Shown here piece after piece: positions 25,423 through 34,008 of a DNA stretch of 36,765 bases (position 1 is the stretch's first letter; each line of letters opens with the position of its first letter). This DNA is from D37C17 sp964551815 (GTDB lineage Bacteria > Fidelibacterota > Marinisomatia > SCGC-AAA003-L08 > D37C17). The stretch lies in the NCBI GenBank assembly GCA_964551815.1, contig CAZKEL010000020.1, forward strand, positions 1 through 36,765, in the 5' to 3' direction. The position numbers and the translations under genes were made by a program. The notes below the pieces were generated by a model, which ran no database searches, was not told the origin of the DNA, and worked only from the letters and a program-made list of their open reading frames with translations.

Positions 25423-26754
25423 CTACAGTCCCTTAACCACATCATAAATGGCTTCGGCGATATTATCAATTTGCCAGGCTTCAATGGTGAGTGCCGGTGC
25501 AATTCTAACAGTAGAATGATGGGTTTCTTTAGCATATACCCCTTTCTTTAATAATTCCAAAGACACAAGATGTCCATCCAGATGTGGAGAGTTCTGCATT
25601 TCGAAAGCTGTCAAAAGCCCCCTACCTCGCACCTCTCTTATTTTATCGGGGAAATCTGCCTGCATGTTTTCAAAATGACTCATGAGTTGGCTGCCTCTGA
25701 TTCTGGCATTGTCTGCTAAATTTTCATCTACCAATACTTTTATTGCATAAATACCCACTACTGCACCCAGAGGATAGCCACCAAAAGTAGAGCCTTCCGA
25801 GCCGGGGGTCAATACACCAATCACCTCATCTTTTCCTGCTACGAAGGAGACAGGGAGGATGCCGCCACCGGCAGCTTTTCCACAGCCAATTAAATCTGGT
25901 TTTACCTCAAAAAGCTGGTGAGCAAAGTTTGCACCGGTTCTGCCGAATCCCGTCTGCACTTCATCCATCGCTAATAAAATATTGTGTTTATCGCAGAGGT
26001 TTCGCACTTCTTTCCAATAGTTGTCTGCAGGTAAAATTACACCTGCTTCACCCTGAATGGGTTCCACGAGAAAGGAAGCAATTTTATCCCCTTTTTCTTC
26101 AAATAAAGATTCAAGCGCATCCAGATCATTAAAGGGAACAAGCTCAATTCCCTGAAGAAATGGACCAAAATTTTGTCGTGCATCCGGGTCATCAGACAAT
26201 GATACTGCTGTCACCGTACGACCGTGAAAATTCCCTTTTGCCCCAACGATGATAGCTTCATTTTCCGGGATGCCTTTCACCTCATATCCCCAGCGGCGTG
26301 AAAGTTTAAACATGAGTTCAGGGGCTTCAACTCCTGCAACTTTAGGAACGACTCTGTCCATACCAGTGATACCCGTAGCAGCTAAAAGAAATGCACTCAT
26401 ATATTTATGCCGGATAGAGCGAGGAACCGTAGGCAGCTTTTCTTTAGTTAAATGTTGTACAACTGCATCAACTATGGTCTGATTTAATTGACCCTGATTC
26501 ACTGCAGAGTAGCAGCAAAGTCCGTCAATTAATTCTTCTTCAATAAAAGCCTTAACACCGTTCTCAGAGGGTTTTCTGCAGATTAAGGTGGATGAATCCT
26601 GCACATGGCTCACTACCACATTTTCCAACGGTTTATAATTTCTCCCGCCCTTTTCTTTTTCGATTTTTTCATGATCAGAAGGAGATAAATCTCCCAGGCG
26701 TACTTTATTAATGGTCAGGTTATCTCCATAACCCTGAATAGTTAAATTTGACAT
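25423..26754 (-). CDS. rocD: Ornithine aminotransferase-like class III aminotransferase
   Basis: PLP transaminase expected to convert ornithine and 2-oxoglutarate to glutamate semialdehyde and glutamate. 443 residues. Strong ornithine-aminotransferase features: CYSAVNQG (81-88), AGVEAPELMFKLSRRWGYEVKG (140-161), GNFHGRTVTAVS, FLVEPIQGEAGV (228-239), MDEVQTGFGRTG (Asp264), Schiff-base Lys293 in GCGKAAGGGILPVS, and GSTFGGYPLG. Divergent points are Gln89 where the family has the His of NQGH, and a longer loop before it. A clear AAGGAG Shine-Dalgarno precedes the ATG. Tandem hairpins lie just upstream (26800-26839). Confidence 0.87.
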   Translation of the reverse strand: MSNLTIQGYGDNLTINKVRLGDLSPSDHEKIEKEKGGRNYKPLENVVVSHVQDSSTLICRKPSENGVKAFIEEELIDGLCCYSAVNQGQLNQTIVDAVVQHLTKEKLPTVPRSIRHKYMSAFLLAATGITGMDRVVPKVAGVEAPELMFKLSRRWGYEVKGIPENEAIIVGAKGNFHGRTVTAVSLSDDPDARQNFGPFLQGIELVPFNDLDALESLFEEKGDKIASFLVEPIQGEAGVILPADNYWKEVRNLCDKHNILLAMDEVQTGFGRTGANFAHQLFEVKPDLIGCGKAAGGGILPVSFVAGKDEVIGVLTPGSEGSTFGGYPLGAVVGIYAIKVLVDENLADNARIRGSQLMSHFENMQADFPDKIREVRGRGLLTAFEMQNSPHLDGHLVSLELLKKGVYAKETHHSTVRIAPALTIEAWQIDNIAEAIYDVVKGL

Positions 26755-26799
26755 TGGATTCTCCTTAAAAAATGGGGTTCTTTTCGGCGGGGAAATTTA

Positions 26800-26839
26800 C
26801 AGCCATTTTAAGGCTGCTTCCTGTGAATATTTACAGGAA
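26800..26839 (-). other. Tandem inverted repeats between DAHP synthase and rocD
   Basis: Two perfect inverted repeats stand one base apart: CAGCC-N7-GGCTG (26800-26816) and TTCCTGT-N8-ACAGGAA (26818-26839). They begin 23 nt after the DAHP synthase stop and 46 nt before the rocD start. Neither is followed by a T-run on the minus strand, so they are not standard terminators; an operator or leader structure for rocD is possible. Confidence 0.35.
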
Positions 26840-26861
26840 TAATGGTAGAATATATTGGTGT

Positions 26862-28211
26862 TTATTTTTTATTTCGCAGCAGATCAGTCACCAGAAAGGC
26901 TAATTCCAGGCTTTGTTCATTATTCAGCCGTGGATCACAAGCAGTTTCATAGCGGGATTCTAAATCGGTGTCACTGATTTGTCTGGCACCTCCCACACAT
27001 TCAGTCACATTGTCGCCTGTAAGTTCAAAATGAACTCCTCCGGGAATAGTACCTTCTGCTTTATGAATGGCAAAGAAATGCTCCAGCTCTTCAAGAATAG
27101 TATCAAAATGTCTGGTTTTGAAACCAGTTTGAGATTTATAGGTGTTCCCATGCATCGGGTCGCAAACCCAAAGGACATTTTTACCATTCTCCTTAATAGT
27201 CTGTACAAGAGGTGGTAAGGATTTTCTTATTTCATCCGCACCAAATCGAGTGATGAGACTAAGGCGTCCTAACTCATTTTCAGGGTTCAGCTTTTCGCAA
27301 AGATTTAATAATTCATCTGATGAAATTGAGGGTCCCACTTTTATTCCGATGGGATTACCCACGCCTGACAGAAACTCAACATGAGCGCCATCCGGCTGCC
27401 GGGTACGGTCGCCAATCCAAAGAAAGTGTGCAGAGCAGTCATACCAATTTCCCGTGATGGAGTCCTGCCTTGTGAGGGCATGCTCATAACCTAATAACAG
27501 AGCTTCATGAGAGGTGAAAAATTCAGTTAAATGCAGGGCAGCTGTATTATCTGAATTGATTCCCACTGCTTTCATAAAAGTAAGGGCGTCATCAATGGAA
27601 CTTGCAATTTCTTCATATTTTTTGCCCTGTGGAGAGCTGGATATAAATTCCTGATTCCAAAGATGGACCTTATTCAAATCTGCAAATCCACCCTTGGTAA
27701 ATGCCCGCAATAAATTTAAAGTGGCTGCTGATTGATTATAAGTCCTCAGCATGCGTTTCGGATTGGGAATGCGGCTTTTTTCTGTGAAATCTATATCATT
27801 GACAGCGTCGCCGCGATAAGAGGGTAATTCCTTACCGTTACGATTCTCCATGTCTGCGCTGCGGGGTTTTGCAAACTGTCCTGCAATTCTCCCTAATTTA
27901 ACAACATTGCAGGAAGCTCCATAAGTTAATACTACTGCCATTTGCAGCAGAATTTTAAGTTTATCCCGAATGGCATCAGCTTTAAACTCAGCAAAAGTTT
28001 CAGCACAATCACCCCCCTGAATTAAAAAGCCGTTCCCTTTAGCAGCCTCTGCTAATTGAGTTTTTAGTGCACGAGCCTCCCCGGCAAATACCAGGGGTGG
28101 ATAATGAGAAATTTCCTGAAGTATTTTTGCATATCTTTCAGAATCAGGCCAGGTTGGTTGCTGCATGGCAGATAGTTTTTGCCAAGATTCAGGTGTCCAT
28201 AATTTTTCCAT
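26862..28211 (-). CDS. Class II 3-deoxy-7-phosphoheptulonate (DAHP) synthase
   Basis: First step of the shikimate pathway: phosphoenolpyruvate plus erythrose 4-phosphate gives DAHP. 449 residues, the plant/actinobacterial type II family. The N-terminal WTPESWQKLSAMQQPTWPD, FLIQGGDCAETFAEF (about 57-71), WIGDRTRQPDGAHVEFL, GPSISSDELL, WVCDPMHGNTYKS and the C-terminal GGVHFELTGDNVTECVGG are all family signatures. No fused chorismate mutase or regulatory domain is seen. There is no Shine-Dalgarno; a perfect TAATTTTG box ends 4 nt before the ATG. It is separated from glnS by 55 nt. Confidence 0.96.
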   Translation of the reverse strand: MEKLWTPESWQKLSAMQQPTWPDSERYAKILQEISHYPPLVFAGEARALKTQLAEAAKGNGFLIQGGDCAETFAEFKADAIRDKLKILLQMAVVLTYGASCNVVKLGRIAGQFAKPRSADMENRNGKELPSYRGDAVNDIDFTEKSRIPNPKRMLRTYNQSAATLNLLRAFTKGGFADLNKVHLWNQEFISSSPQGKKYEEIASSIDDALTFMKAVGINSDNTAALHLTEFFTSHEALLLGYEHALTRQDSITGNWYDCSAHFLWIGDRTRQPDGAHVEFLSGVGNPIGIKVGPSISSDELLNLCEKLNPENELGRLSLITRFGADEIRKSLPPLVQTIKENGKNVLWVCDPMHGNTYKSQTGFKTRHFDTILEELEHFFAIHKAEGTIPGGVHFELTGDNVTECVGGARQISDTDLESRYETACDPRLNNEQSLELAFLVTDLLRNKK

Positions 28212-28215
28212 GAAG

Positions 28216-28223
28216 CAAAATTA
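28216..28223 (-). promoter_or_regulatory. TAATTTTG box just upstream of the DAHP synthase start
   Basis: A full match to TAnnTTTG on the minus strand, followed by CTTC and then the ATG. No TTTG was found 19-21 nt upstream, which lowers confidence. Confidence 0.3.
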
Positions 28224-28266
28224 CACAGGGAAGTTCATATTGATAGAGTTCTTTCTGACAGGATTA

Positions 28267-29937
28267 TTACCCGGATTTCTTTTTCCAACTATCTCGCAGC
28301 CCCACAGAGCGGTTGAATATTAATTTTGAAGAGGAGGAGTCGGTGTCCAATACAAAATACCCATTACGAAGAAATTGATAATGGGCACCAATGGAAGCCT
28401 CTTTCAATGAAGGTTCCAGTTTGCAATTCTTAACAATATTGAGGGAGTCTTCATTTAGATTATTCAGGAAATCATCACCGCCGGCTTCGGGATGTTCCTC
28501 CTTGAATAGGTGGTCGTACAAACGGACTTCCCCATCTATTGCGTGGGAAGCAGAGACCCAATGCAAGGTTCCCCTAACCTTTCTGCCATCGTCTGACCAG
28601 CCTCCTTTGGTAGCAGGGTCATATTCACAGTGGATTTCATCAATTTCACCAGCATCATTTTTGATAAAGTGGGTGCAGGTAACATAATAGGCATGTTTCA
28701 ACCTCACTTCTCTGTCTGGACTTAACCGGAAGAATTTTTTAGGAGCCTCTTCCATGAAATCTGATTTCTCAATATAAACTTCCCTGGTAAAAGGCAGCTT
28801 CCGCCATCCTGCAGTTTCATCTTCAGGATTATTTTCAGCCTCCAATTCTTCTACTTGGTTTTCAGAGTAATTGGTGATGACTACTTTCACAGGGTCAAGT
28901 ACAGCCATAACACGCATTGCCCTTTGATTCAAATCTTCTCTTAAACAATGCTCTAATAAGGCAATATCAACGATGCCGTCTCTTTTTGCTACGCCTATAC
29001 GGTCGGCGAAATCGCGAATGGCTTCTGGGGTAAAGCCTTTGCGGCGGTATCCTGAAATGGTAGGCATTCGGGGGTCATCCCATCCTGAAACATACTTGTC
29101 CTCAACCAACCGCTTTAACTTCCTTTTGCTCATCACTGTATAATTCAAATTAAGCCTGGCAAACTCAATTTGCTGTGGATGATAGACGCCAAGCTTTTCT
29201 AAAAACCAGTCATAGAGAGGGCGGTGATCCTCAAATTCAAGAGTACAAATGGAATGGGTTATTTTTTCTATAGAGTCTTCTAGTCCGTGGGCCCAGTCAT
29301 ACATGGGATAGATACACCAGTCATTTCCTGTTCGGTGGTGAGGGGAGTGAAGAATGCGGTAAATTACAGGGTCACGCATATTCAAATTAGGATGTGCCAT
29401 GTCAATTTTTGCACGCAGAACTTTTGTGCCATTCTCAAAATCTCCATTTTTCATTTTTTTGAATAATTGCAGATTTTCTTTCTTGGTGCGGTTTCGAAAA
29501 GGGCTTTCACTTCCCGGTTCTTTCAGGGTTCCCCGGGTAGTTTTGATTGTGTCCGCATCCTGATCATCAACATAGGCATGACCACTTTCAATAAGCTGTA
29601 TTGCATAATCATACAACTGCTGAAAATAATCTGAGGCAAAATAAAGTCGGTCTTCCCAATCAAATCCCAGCCACTTAACATCTTTTTTAATGGAATTTAC
29701 AAATTCTTCTTCTTCTTTCACCGGATTTGTATCATCGAAGCGCAGATTACATTTTCCTCCGGGATAATCTTCAGCAATGCCGAAATTTAAACAAATAGAT
29801 TTGGCATGTCCTATATGGAGATATCCATTGGGTTCCGGCGGAAAACGGGTATGCACTCTTTTGTCATTTTTCCCCGCCTCAAGATCGGCATCAATTATAT
29901 CGCGGATAAAGTTATTTATAGTTTCTGAATGACTCAT
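28267..29937 (-). CDS. glnS: Glutaminyl-tRNA synthetase
   Basis: Charges tRNA-Gln directly. 556 residues, bacterial GlnRS length. Class I motifs: PPEPNGYLHIGHAKS (33-47, HIGH at 41-44) and VMSKRKL (268-274). The C-terminal half contains the beta-barrel anticodon-binding domains (GTLHWVSASHAI and the following region). The start overlaps the gltX stop (ATGA, 4 nt). PEPNGYLHIGH and the barrel domains distinguish it from GluRS. With tRNA-Gln(UUG) at 10-80 in the same window, direct glutaminylation is likely, so the GatCAB transamidation route may be unnecessary for Gln. Confidence 0.97.
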   Translation of the reverse strand: MSHSETINNFIRDIIDADLEAGKNDKRVHTRFPPEPNGYLHIGHAKSICLNFGIAEDYPGGKCNLRFDDTNPVKEEEEFVNSIKKDVKWLGFDWEDRLYFASDYFQQLYDYAIQLIESGHAYVDDQDADTIKTTRGTLKEPGSESPFRNRTKKENLQLFKKMKNGDFENGTKVLRAKIDMAHPNLNMRDPVIYRILHSPHHRTGNDWCIYPMYDWAHGLEDSIEKITHSICTLEFEDHRPLYDWFLEKLGVYHPQQIEFARLNLNYTVMSKRKLKRLVEDKYVSGWDDPRMPTISGYRRKGFTPEAIRDFADRIGVAKRDGIVDIALLEHCLREDLNQRAMRVMAVLDPVKVVITNYSENQVEELEAENNPEDETAGWRKLPFTREVYIEKSDFMEEAPKKFFRLSPDREVRLKHAYYVTCTHFIKNDAGEIDEIHCEYDPATKGGWSDDGRKVRGTLHWVSASHAIDGEVRLYDHLFKEEHPEAGGDDFLNNLNEDSLNIVKNCKLEPSLKEASIGAHYQFLRNGYFVLDTDSSSSKLIFNRSVGLRDSWKKKSG

Positions 29938-31358
29938 ATCAATTTATGCTTCAGTCTGTTTATGACTTCCTCTTTTCCTAATATAGTAAAGAGTAGCGGC
30001 AGATCAGGACCCTTTGGCTCTCCGTAAATGGCAGTCCTAACAGGGAAAAATAGATCCTTTCCTGAAAGGGAAAGTTCTTTGCCTGCATTCATTACTAATT
30101 GCTTGAAAGTACTTCCGTCGGGGTCTTCTGAATTTTGCACACTCTCAGTTAATTTTTCCAACAATTTTCGGCTTATCGGAGTTATGACGAATTCCTCATA
30201 ATCTTTAGACAGATCAGGCATTTTGAAAAACATTTGAGAAGCTTTCGGTAACTCTGCCAGCGTTTGAACCCTTTGACGGGTATTATCAACTATTAAGGAG
30301 AGTTTTACTTTATCTGAAGTATCCAACCCTGCATTTTCAAAAAAAGGAAGACTCTTTTCAATAATCTCTTCTAAAGGTAATTGCATGAGATACTGGCTGT
30401 TCATCCATTTTAGTTTTTCAAGGTCAAAGACTGCTCCGGATTTATGGATTCTCTTAAGAGAAAATTCTTTTTCCAATTCTTTTAGAGAGAAAATTTCCTG
30501 ATTATCTTTAGGATGCCAACCCAGCAGGGCAATGAAATTAATCAGCGTGTTAGGCAGGAACCCTTTTGCTAAGTAGTCTTCAACAGCAACATCTCCCTGC
30601 CTTTTCGACAGCTTAGAACGGTCAGGATTCAGTAAAAGAGGCAAATGGATAAACTTGGGAAGTTCCCAACCCAAAAACCGATAGAGGAGAACATGTTTAG
30701 GGGTGGAGGGCAGCCATTCTTCTCCTCTCATTACATGGGTAATCCCCATTAAATGATCGTCAACGACATTAGCAAAATGATAGGTGGGAAATCCATCGGA
30801 CTTTATCAACACCTGATCATCAATTTCACTACAATGAATAGTAACTTTTTCCCGTACTACATCAAAAAATTCAACGCTATCCTCCTGGGGTATTTTCATA
30901 CGGATTACAAACGGTTCTGTCTCCTTTTTTAACTGTACCTCCTCGGCAGAGAGCGACAGGCATTTTCTGTCATATTTAATGGTGGATTTGGATTCAGATA
31001 ATTTTTTGCGAAGAGAATCTAATCTGGAAGCATTGCAGAAACAAGGGTAGGCATTTCCACTTTCAATGAGAGGTTGAATATGTTCACGGTATATAGAAAG
31101 TCGTTGAGATTGAAAATAAGGAACTGCCCTCTTTTGAATATGTGGTCCCTCATCGAATTGGATATTCAGTTTATTAAATGCTGAGAGGAGATTTTCAACG
31201 GCATTCTCTACTTTGCGAGCCTGATCTGTGTCTTCTATACGCAGAACAATTTTGCCTCCGGTTTTTCGGGCGTAGAGATAGTTGAACAAGGCAGTACGCA
31301 AACCGCCAACATGTAAAAATCCCGTTGGGCTGGGAGCAAACCGGACTTTAATACTCAT
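29934..31358 (-). CDS. gltX: Glutamyl-tRNA synthetase
   Basis: Charges tRNA-Glu. I place the start at ATG 31358 (474 residues; MSIKVRFAPSPTG), where every GluRS begins, with AGGGTGG just upstream; the frame is open to 31400 but the extra residues do not resemble the family. The class I HIGH-like motif is FLHVGGLR (about 14-21), and DRSKLSKRQGD is the KMSKS-like loop. The C-terminal helical anticodon-binding domain is present. It overlaps ispF by 11 nt upstream and glnS by 4 nt downstream, so gltX and glnS are translated as a pair. Confidence 0.96.
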   Translation of the reverse strand: MSIKVRFAPSPTGFLHVGGLRTALFNYLYARKTGGKIVLRIEDTDQARKVENAVENLLSAFNKLNIQFDEGPHIQKRAVPYFQSQRLSIYREHIQPLIESGNAYPCFCNASRLDSLRKKLSESKSTIKYDRKCLSLSAEEVQLKKETEPFVIRMKIPQEDSVEFFDVVREKVTIHCSEIDDQVLIKSDGFPTYHFANVVDDHLMGITHVMRGEEWLPSTPKHVLLYRFLGWELPKFIHLPLLLNPDRSKLSKRQGDVAVEDYLAKGFLPNTLINFIALLGWHPKDNQEIFSLKELEKEFSLKRIHKSGAVFDLEKLKWMNSQYLMQLPLEEIIEKSLPFFENAGLDTSDKVKLSLIVDNTRQRVQTLAELPKASQMFFKMPDLSKDYEEFVITPISRKLLEKLTESVQNSEDPDGSTFKQLVMNAGKELSLSGKDLFFPVRTAIYGEPKGPDLPLLFTILGKEEVINRLKHKLI

Positions 31359-31830
31359 CCACCCTGTGCAATAATAGTATTGCAGTAGCTGCCAATCCAT
31401 CCCCTTTTCCGATGAAGCCTAACTTATCTGTTGTGGTTGCTTTCACCGATATGGAATCTGTATCAACTTCTAATAATTTAGAAATATTATTGCGCATTTC
31501 TTCAATAAATGGAGAAATTTTGGGCTGCTGGAGAATAATGGTTGCATCCATATTAGCTACCCTATACCCTTTTGCTTTTATGAGGGACAGAGCGTGAGAG
31601 ACAAAATGACTGCTGTCTGCACCCTTCCACTTTTCATCTTCAGAGGGGAAGTGGCTGCCAATATCACCCAGTGCTAAAGCACCCAGCAGAGCATCCACAA
31701 TGGCGTGAAATAAAACATCACCGTCACTGTGCCCTTTAGACCCCTTTGGGAATGGAATAGAAACCCCTCCGATTATGAGAGGGGTTCCTGTTTCAAACTG
31801 GTGGGCATCAAAACCCTCACCAATGCGCAT
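31348..31830 (-). CDS. ispF: 2-C-methyl-D-erythritol 2,4-cyclodiphosphate synthase
   Basis: Forms the cyclic diphosphate intermediate of the MEP isoprenoid pathway. From ATG 31830, 160 residues. GEGFDAHQF holds the zinc ligands Asp and His, GHSDGDVLFHAIVDALLGAL the third ligand and active site, GDIGSHFPSEDEKWKGADS the substrate loop, and VKATTTDKLGFIGKGDG the C-terminal CDP-binding motif. A TTG at 31839, directly after the queA stop, is an alternative start; neither has a clear Shine-Dalgarno, so coupling to queA is likely. Its end overlaps gltX. Confidence 0.96.
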   Translation of the reverse strand: MRIGEGFDAHQFETGTPLIIGGVSIPFPKGSKGHSDGDVLFHAIVDALLGALALGDIGSHFPSEDEKWKGADSSHFVSHALSLIKAKGYRVANMDATIILQQPKISPFIEEMRNNISKLLEVDTDSISVKATTTDKLGFIGKGDGLAATAILLLHRVDEY

Positions 31831-31839
31831 GGCTTGCAA

Positions 31840-32898
31840 TCAGATAATGATCATCGCATCACCATAGGAGTAGAAGCGGTATTTTTTCTTTATCGCTTCC
31901 TTATATGCTTTGAGGACATAATCCTTTTTACCAAAGGCGGCGGTGAGCATCATCAAGGTTGATTGAGGTTGGTGGAAATTGGTAATGAGTTTATCACACA
32001 TTTTAAAATCATAAGGGGGATAAATAAACTTATCAGTCCATCCCTTTCTGGAGGTGATTTTAAAACCAGAGACTACCACTGTTTCCAATGTTCGAACGGT
32101 GGAGGTGCCTACAACTCCTACAGATTTTCTATGTTCTTTGGCTTTATTGATGATATCTGCCGTTTCACGCGGTACAAAGAAATATTCTGAATCCATGGAG
32201 TGGCGAGTGAGATCTTCCACCATGATGGGACGAAAAGTGCCAAGTCCTATATGTAAAGTGATATAGGCAAGTTTAACACCCTTTTTCTCCAGCTTGGTTA
32301 ATAGAGGTTTGGAAAAGTGAGTTCCCGCTGTAGGGGCCGCTACTGAACCTCTCTCTGATGCATACACCGTCTGGTAAAAGGTTTTATCCGAGGGTGTGGA
32401 TTCTCTGTCAATATACGGGGGCAGAGGCGAATGTCCCGCTTTTTCAATGAAGGGATGCAGGGAATCACCGTCATATTCGAATCTGAGGACTCTTCCCCCG
32501 GAAACCGTATTATCTATGACATCACAATTCACTGTTTTACTAAACCAGAGTTTATTGCCTATACGCACTTTTCTGGCCGGCTTAACCATAGCTTCCCAAA
32601 GATCATCAGCAAGTTCTCTCAGGAGAAACACTTCAACCCGTGCATCAGACTTATCTTTGTTGGCATATAATCTGGCTGGATATACCCGTGTATTATTCAT
32701 AACGATGACATCACCTTTGTTAAAATAATCCACAATATCCTTGAACTTTCTGTGTTCTATACTTTGTTCAGCACGGTTTAAAACCATTAGGTTACAATCA
32801 TCCCTTTTTTTCAGAGGGTCTTTAGCAACCAATCTTTCTGGAACTTCTAACTCAAATTCCGATAACCGAGGTGGTTTTTCAACTGATCCAAAAAACAT
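31840..32898 (-). CDS. queA: S-adenosylmethionine:tRNA ribosyltransferase-isomerase
   Basis: Transfers and isomerises ribose from SAM onto preQ1 in tRNA, making epoxyqueuosine. 352 residues, full length. Signatures: the N-terminal FELEVPERLVAKDPLKKRDDCNLMVLNR, VMNNTRVYPARLYA (about 70-83), VAAPTAGTHFSKPLL, YITLHIGLGTFRP, and TNFHQPQSTLMMLTAAF near the end. GGAT stands before the ATG. It lies 15 nt downstream of ruvB, as a ruvB-queA pairing often does. The stop (TGA) leads directly into ispF. Confidence 0.97.
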   Translation of the reverse strand: MFFGSVEKPPRLSEFELEVPERLVAKDPLKKRDDCNLMVLNRAEQSIEHRKFKDIVDYFNKGDVIVMNNTRVYPARLYANKDKSDARVEVFLLRELADDLWEAMVKPARKVRIGNKLWFSKTVNCDVIDNTVSGGRVLRFEYDGDSLHPFIEKAGHSPLPPYIDRESTPSDKTFYQTVYASERGSVAAPTAGTHFSKPLLTKLEKKGVKLAYITLHIGLGTFRPIMVEDLTRHSMDSEYFFVPRETADIINKAKEHRKSVGVVGTSTVRTLETVVVSGFKITSRKGWTDKFIYPPYDFKMCDKLITNFHQPQSTLMMLTAAFGKKDYVLKAYKEAIKKKYRFYSYGDAMIII

Positions 32899-32913
32899 TC
32901 TTATCCTTTCCTT

Positions 32914-33954
32914 TTAAAATAAATTAACTTGATCATCACTTTTAGGCTTGTCCACATTTAAATAGGTAAATGTTTTATCAAGCGCTTTTCTGCCTCTTGC
33001 AGTTCGTTGAATGAATCCTTCCTTAATCAGATAGGGTTCATACACTTCTTCAATGGTTCTGGCATCCTCAGAAATAGCTACCCCTAAAGATTCTAACCCT
33101 ACTGGTCCGCCATTGAATTTTTTGACTAGTGCAGAGAGAATCCGGCGATCCATATCATCCAACCCGTTCCCGTCAATACCCAAGCGTGAAAGTGCGTTTT
33201 CAGCCGCCTCCAGAGTGATCACACCATTTGATTCAATCTGAGCAAAATCTCTGGCACGGCGCAATATACGATTTGCAATACGGGGAGTTCCCCTGCTTCG
33301 TCGTGCAATTTCAGAAGCACCCTCTGTATGGATTTCTATTTCAAGGATTTGGGATGACCTCTGTATGATTTTCAGCAAATCTTCTTCTTGATAAAAATCC
33401 AAACGAAGTACTACCCCAAACCGATCCCGCATAGGAGAGGTAAGATTTCCCAACCTGGTGGTAGCTCCAACTAAGGTAAATGGGTTCAGGTTCAACTGCA
33501 CTGATCTTGCGCTTGGCCCTTTATCCAGCATGATATCAATGGTAAAGTCTTCCATGGCTGAATAGAGATATTCTTCAACCACACTTGAGAGCCTGTGAAT
33601 CTCGTCAATGAAAAATACATCCTGTTTGGCAAAATTAGTGAGGATGCCTGCCAAATCACCAGGACGCTCCATAACGGGCCCGGAGGATAATTTTATATTC
33701 ACATTCATTTCTTTAGCAATGATTCCTGCCAGGGTGGTCTTACCAAGCCCCGGAGGTCCAAACAGCAGTACATGGTCCAGTGCTTCCTCGCGTTGAGTTG
33801 CGGCCTGAATGTACACCTTTAGATTTTCAACGGTTTCCTTTTGCCCGATAAAGTCGTCAAAGCGACTGGGCCGAAGGGATTGCTCCACTACGGCATCGTC
33901 GTCAAATTTATCAGGTGAAGTAATATGTTGAGGGTTTTTATAGGATTCTATCAT
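32914..33954 (-). CDS. ruvB: Holliday junction ATP-dependent DNA helicase RuvB
   Basis: Hexameric AAA+ motor for branch migration of Holliday junctions together with RuvA. 346 residues. SLRPSRFDDFIGQ (26-38) is the RuvB N-terminal motif, GPPGLGKTT (66-74) Walker A, VFFIDEIHRL (about 113-122) Walker B, GATTRLGNLTSPMRDRFG sensor 1 with the arginine finger, and the C-terminal winged helix includes GGPVGLESL and EPYLIKEGFIQRTARGR. ruvA and ruvC are not in the window. GGAAAG lies before the ATG. Confidence 0.98.
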   Translation of the reverse strand: MIESYKNPQHITSPDKFDDDAVVEQSLRPSRFDDFIGQKETVENLKVYIQAATQREEALDHVLLFGPPGLGKTTLAGIIAKEMNVNIKLSSGPVMERPGDLAGILTNFAKQDVFFIDEIHRLSSVVEEYLYSAMEDFTIDIMLDKGPSARSVQLNLNPFTLVGATTRLGNLTSPMRDRFGVVLRLDFYQEEDLLKIIQRSSQILEIEIHTEGASEIARRSRGTPRIANRILRRARDFAQIESNGVITLEAAENALSRLGIDGNGLDDMDRRILSALVKKFNGGPVGLESLGVAISEDARTIEEVYEPYLIKEGFIQRTARGRKALDKTFTYLNVDKPKSDDQVNLF

Positions 33955-34008
33955 ACTTTCCGAACCTGTAATTTACAAAAATTTCAACCCGGAGGTAAAG
34001 AGTAGAAT

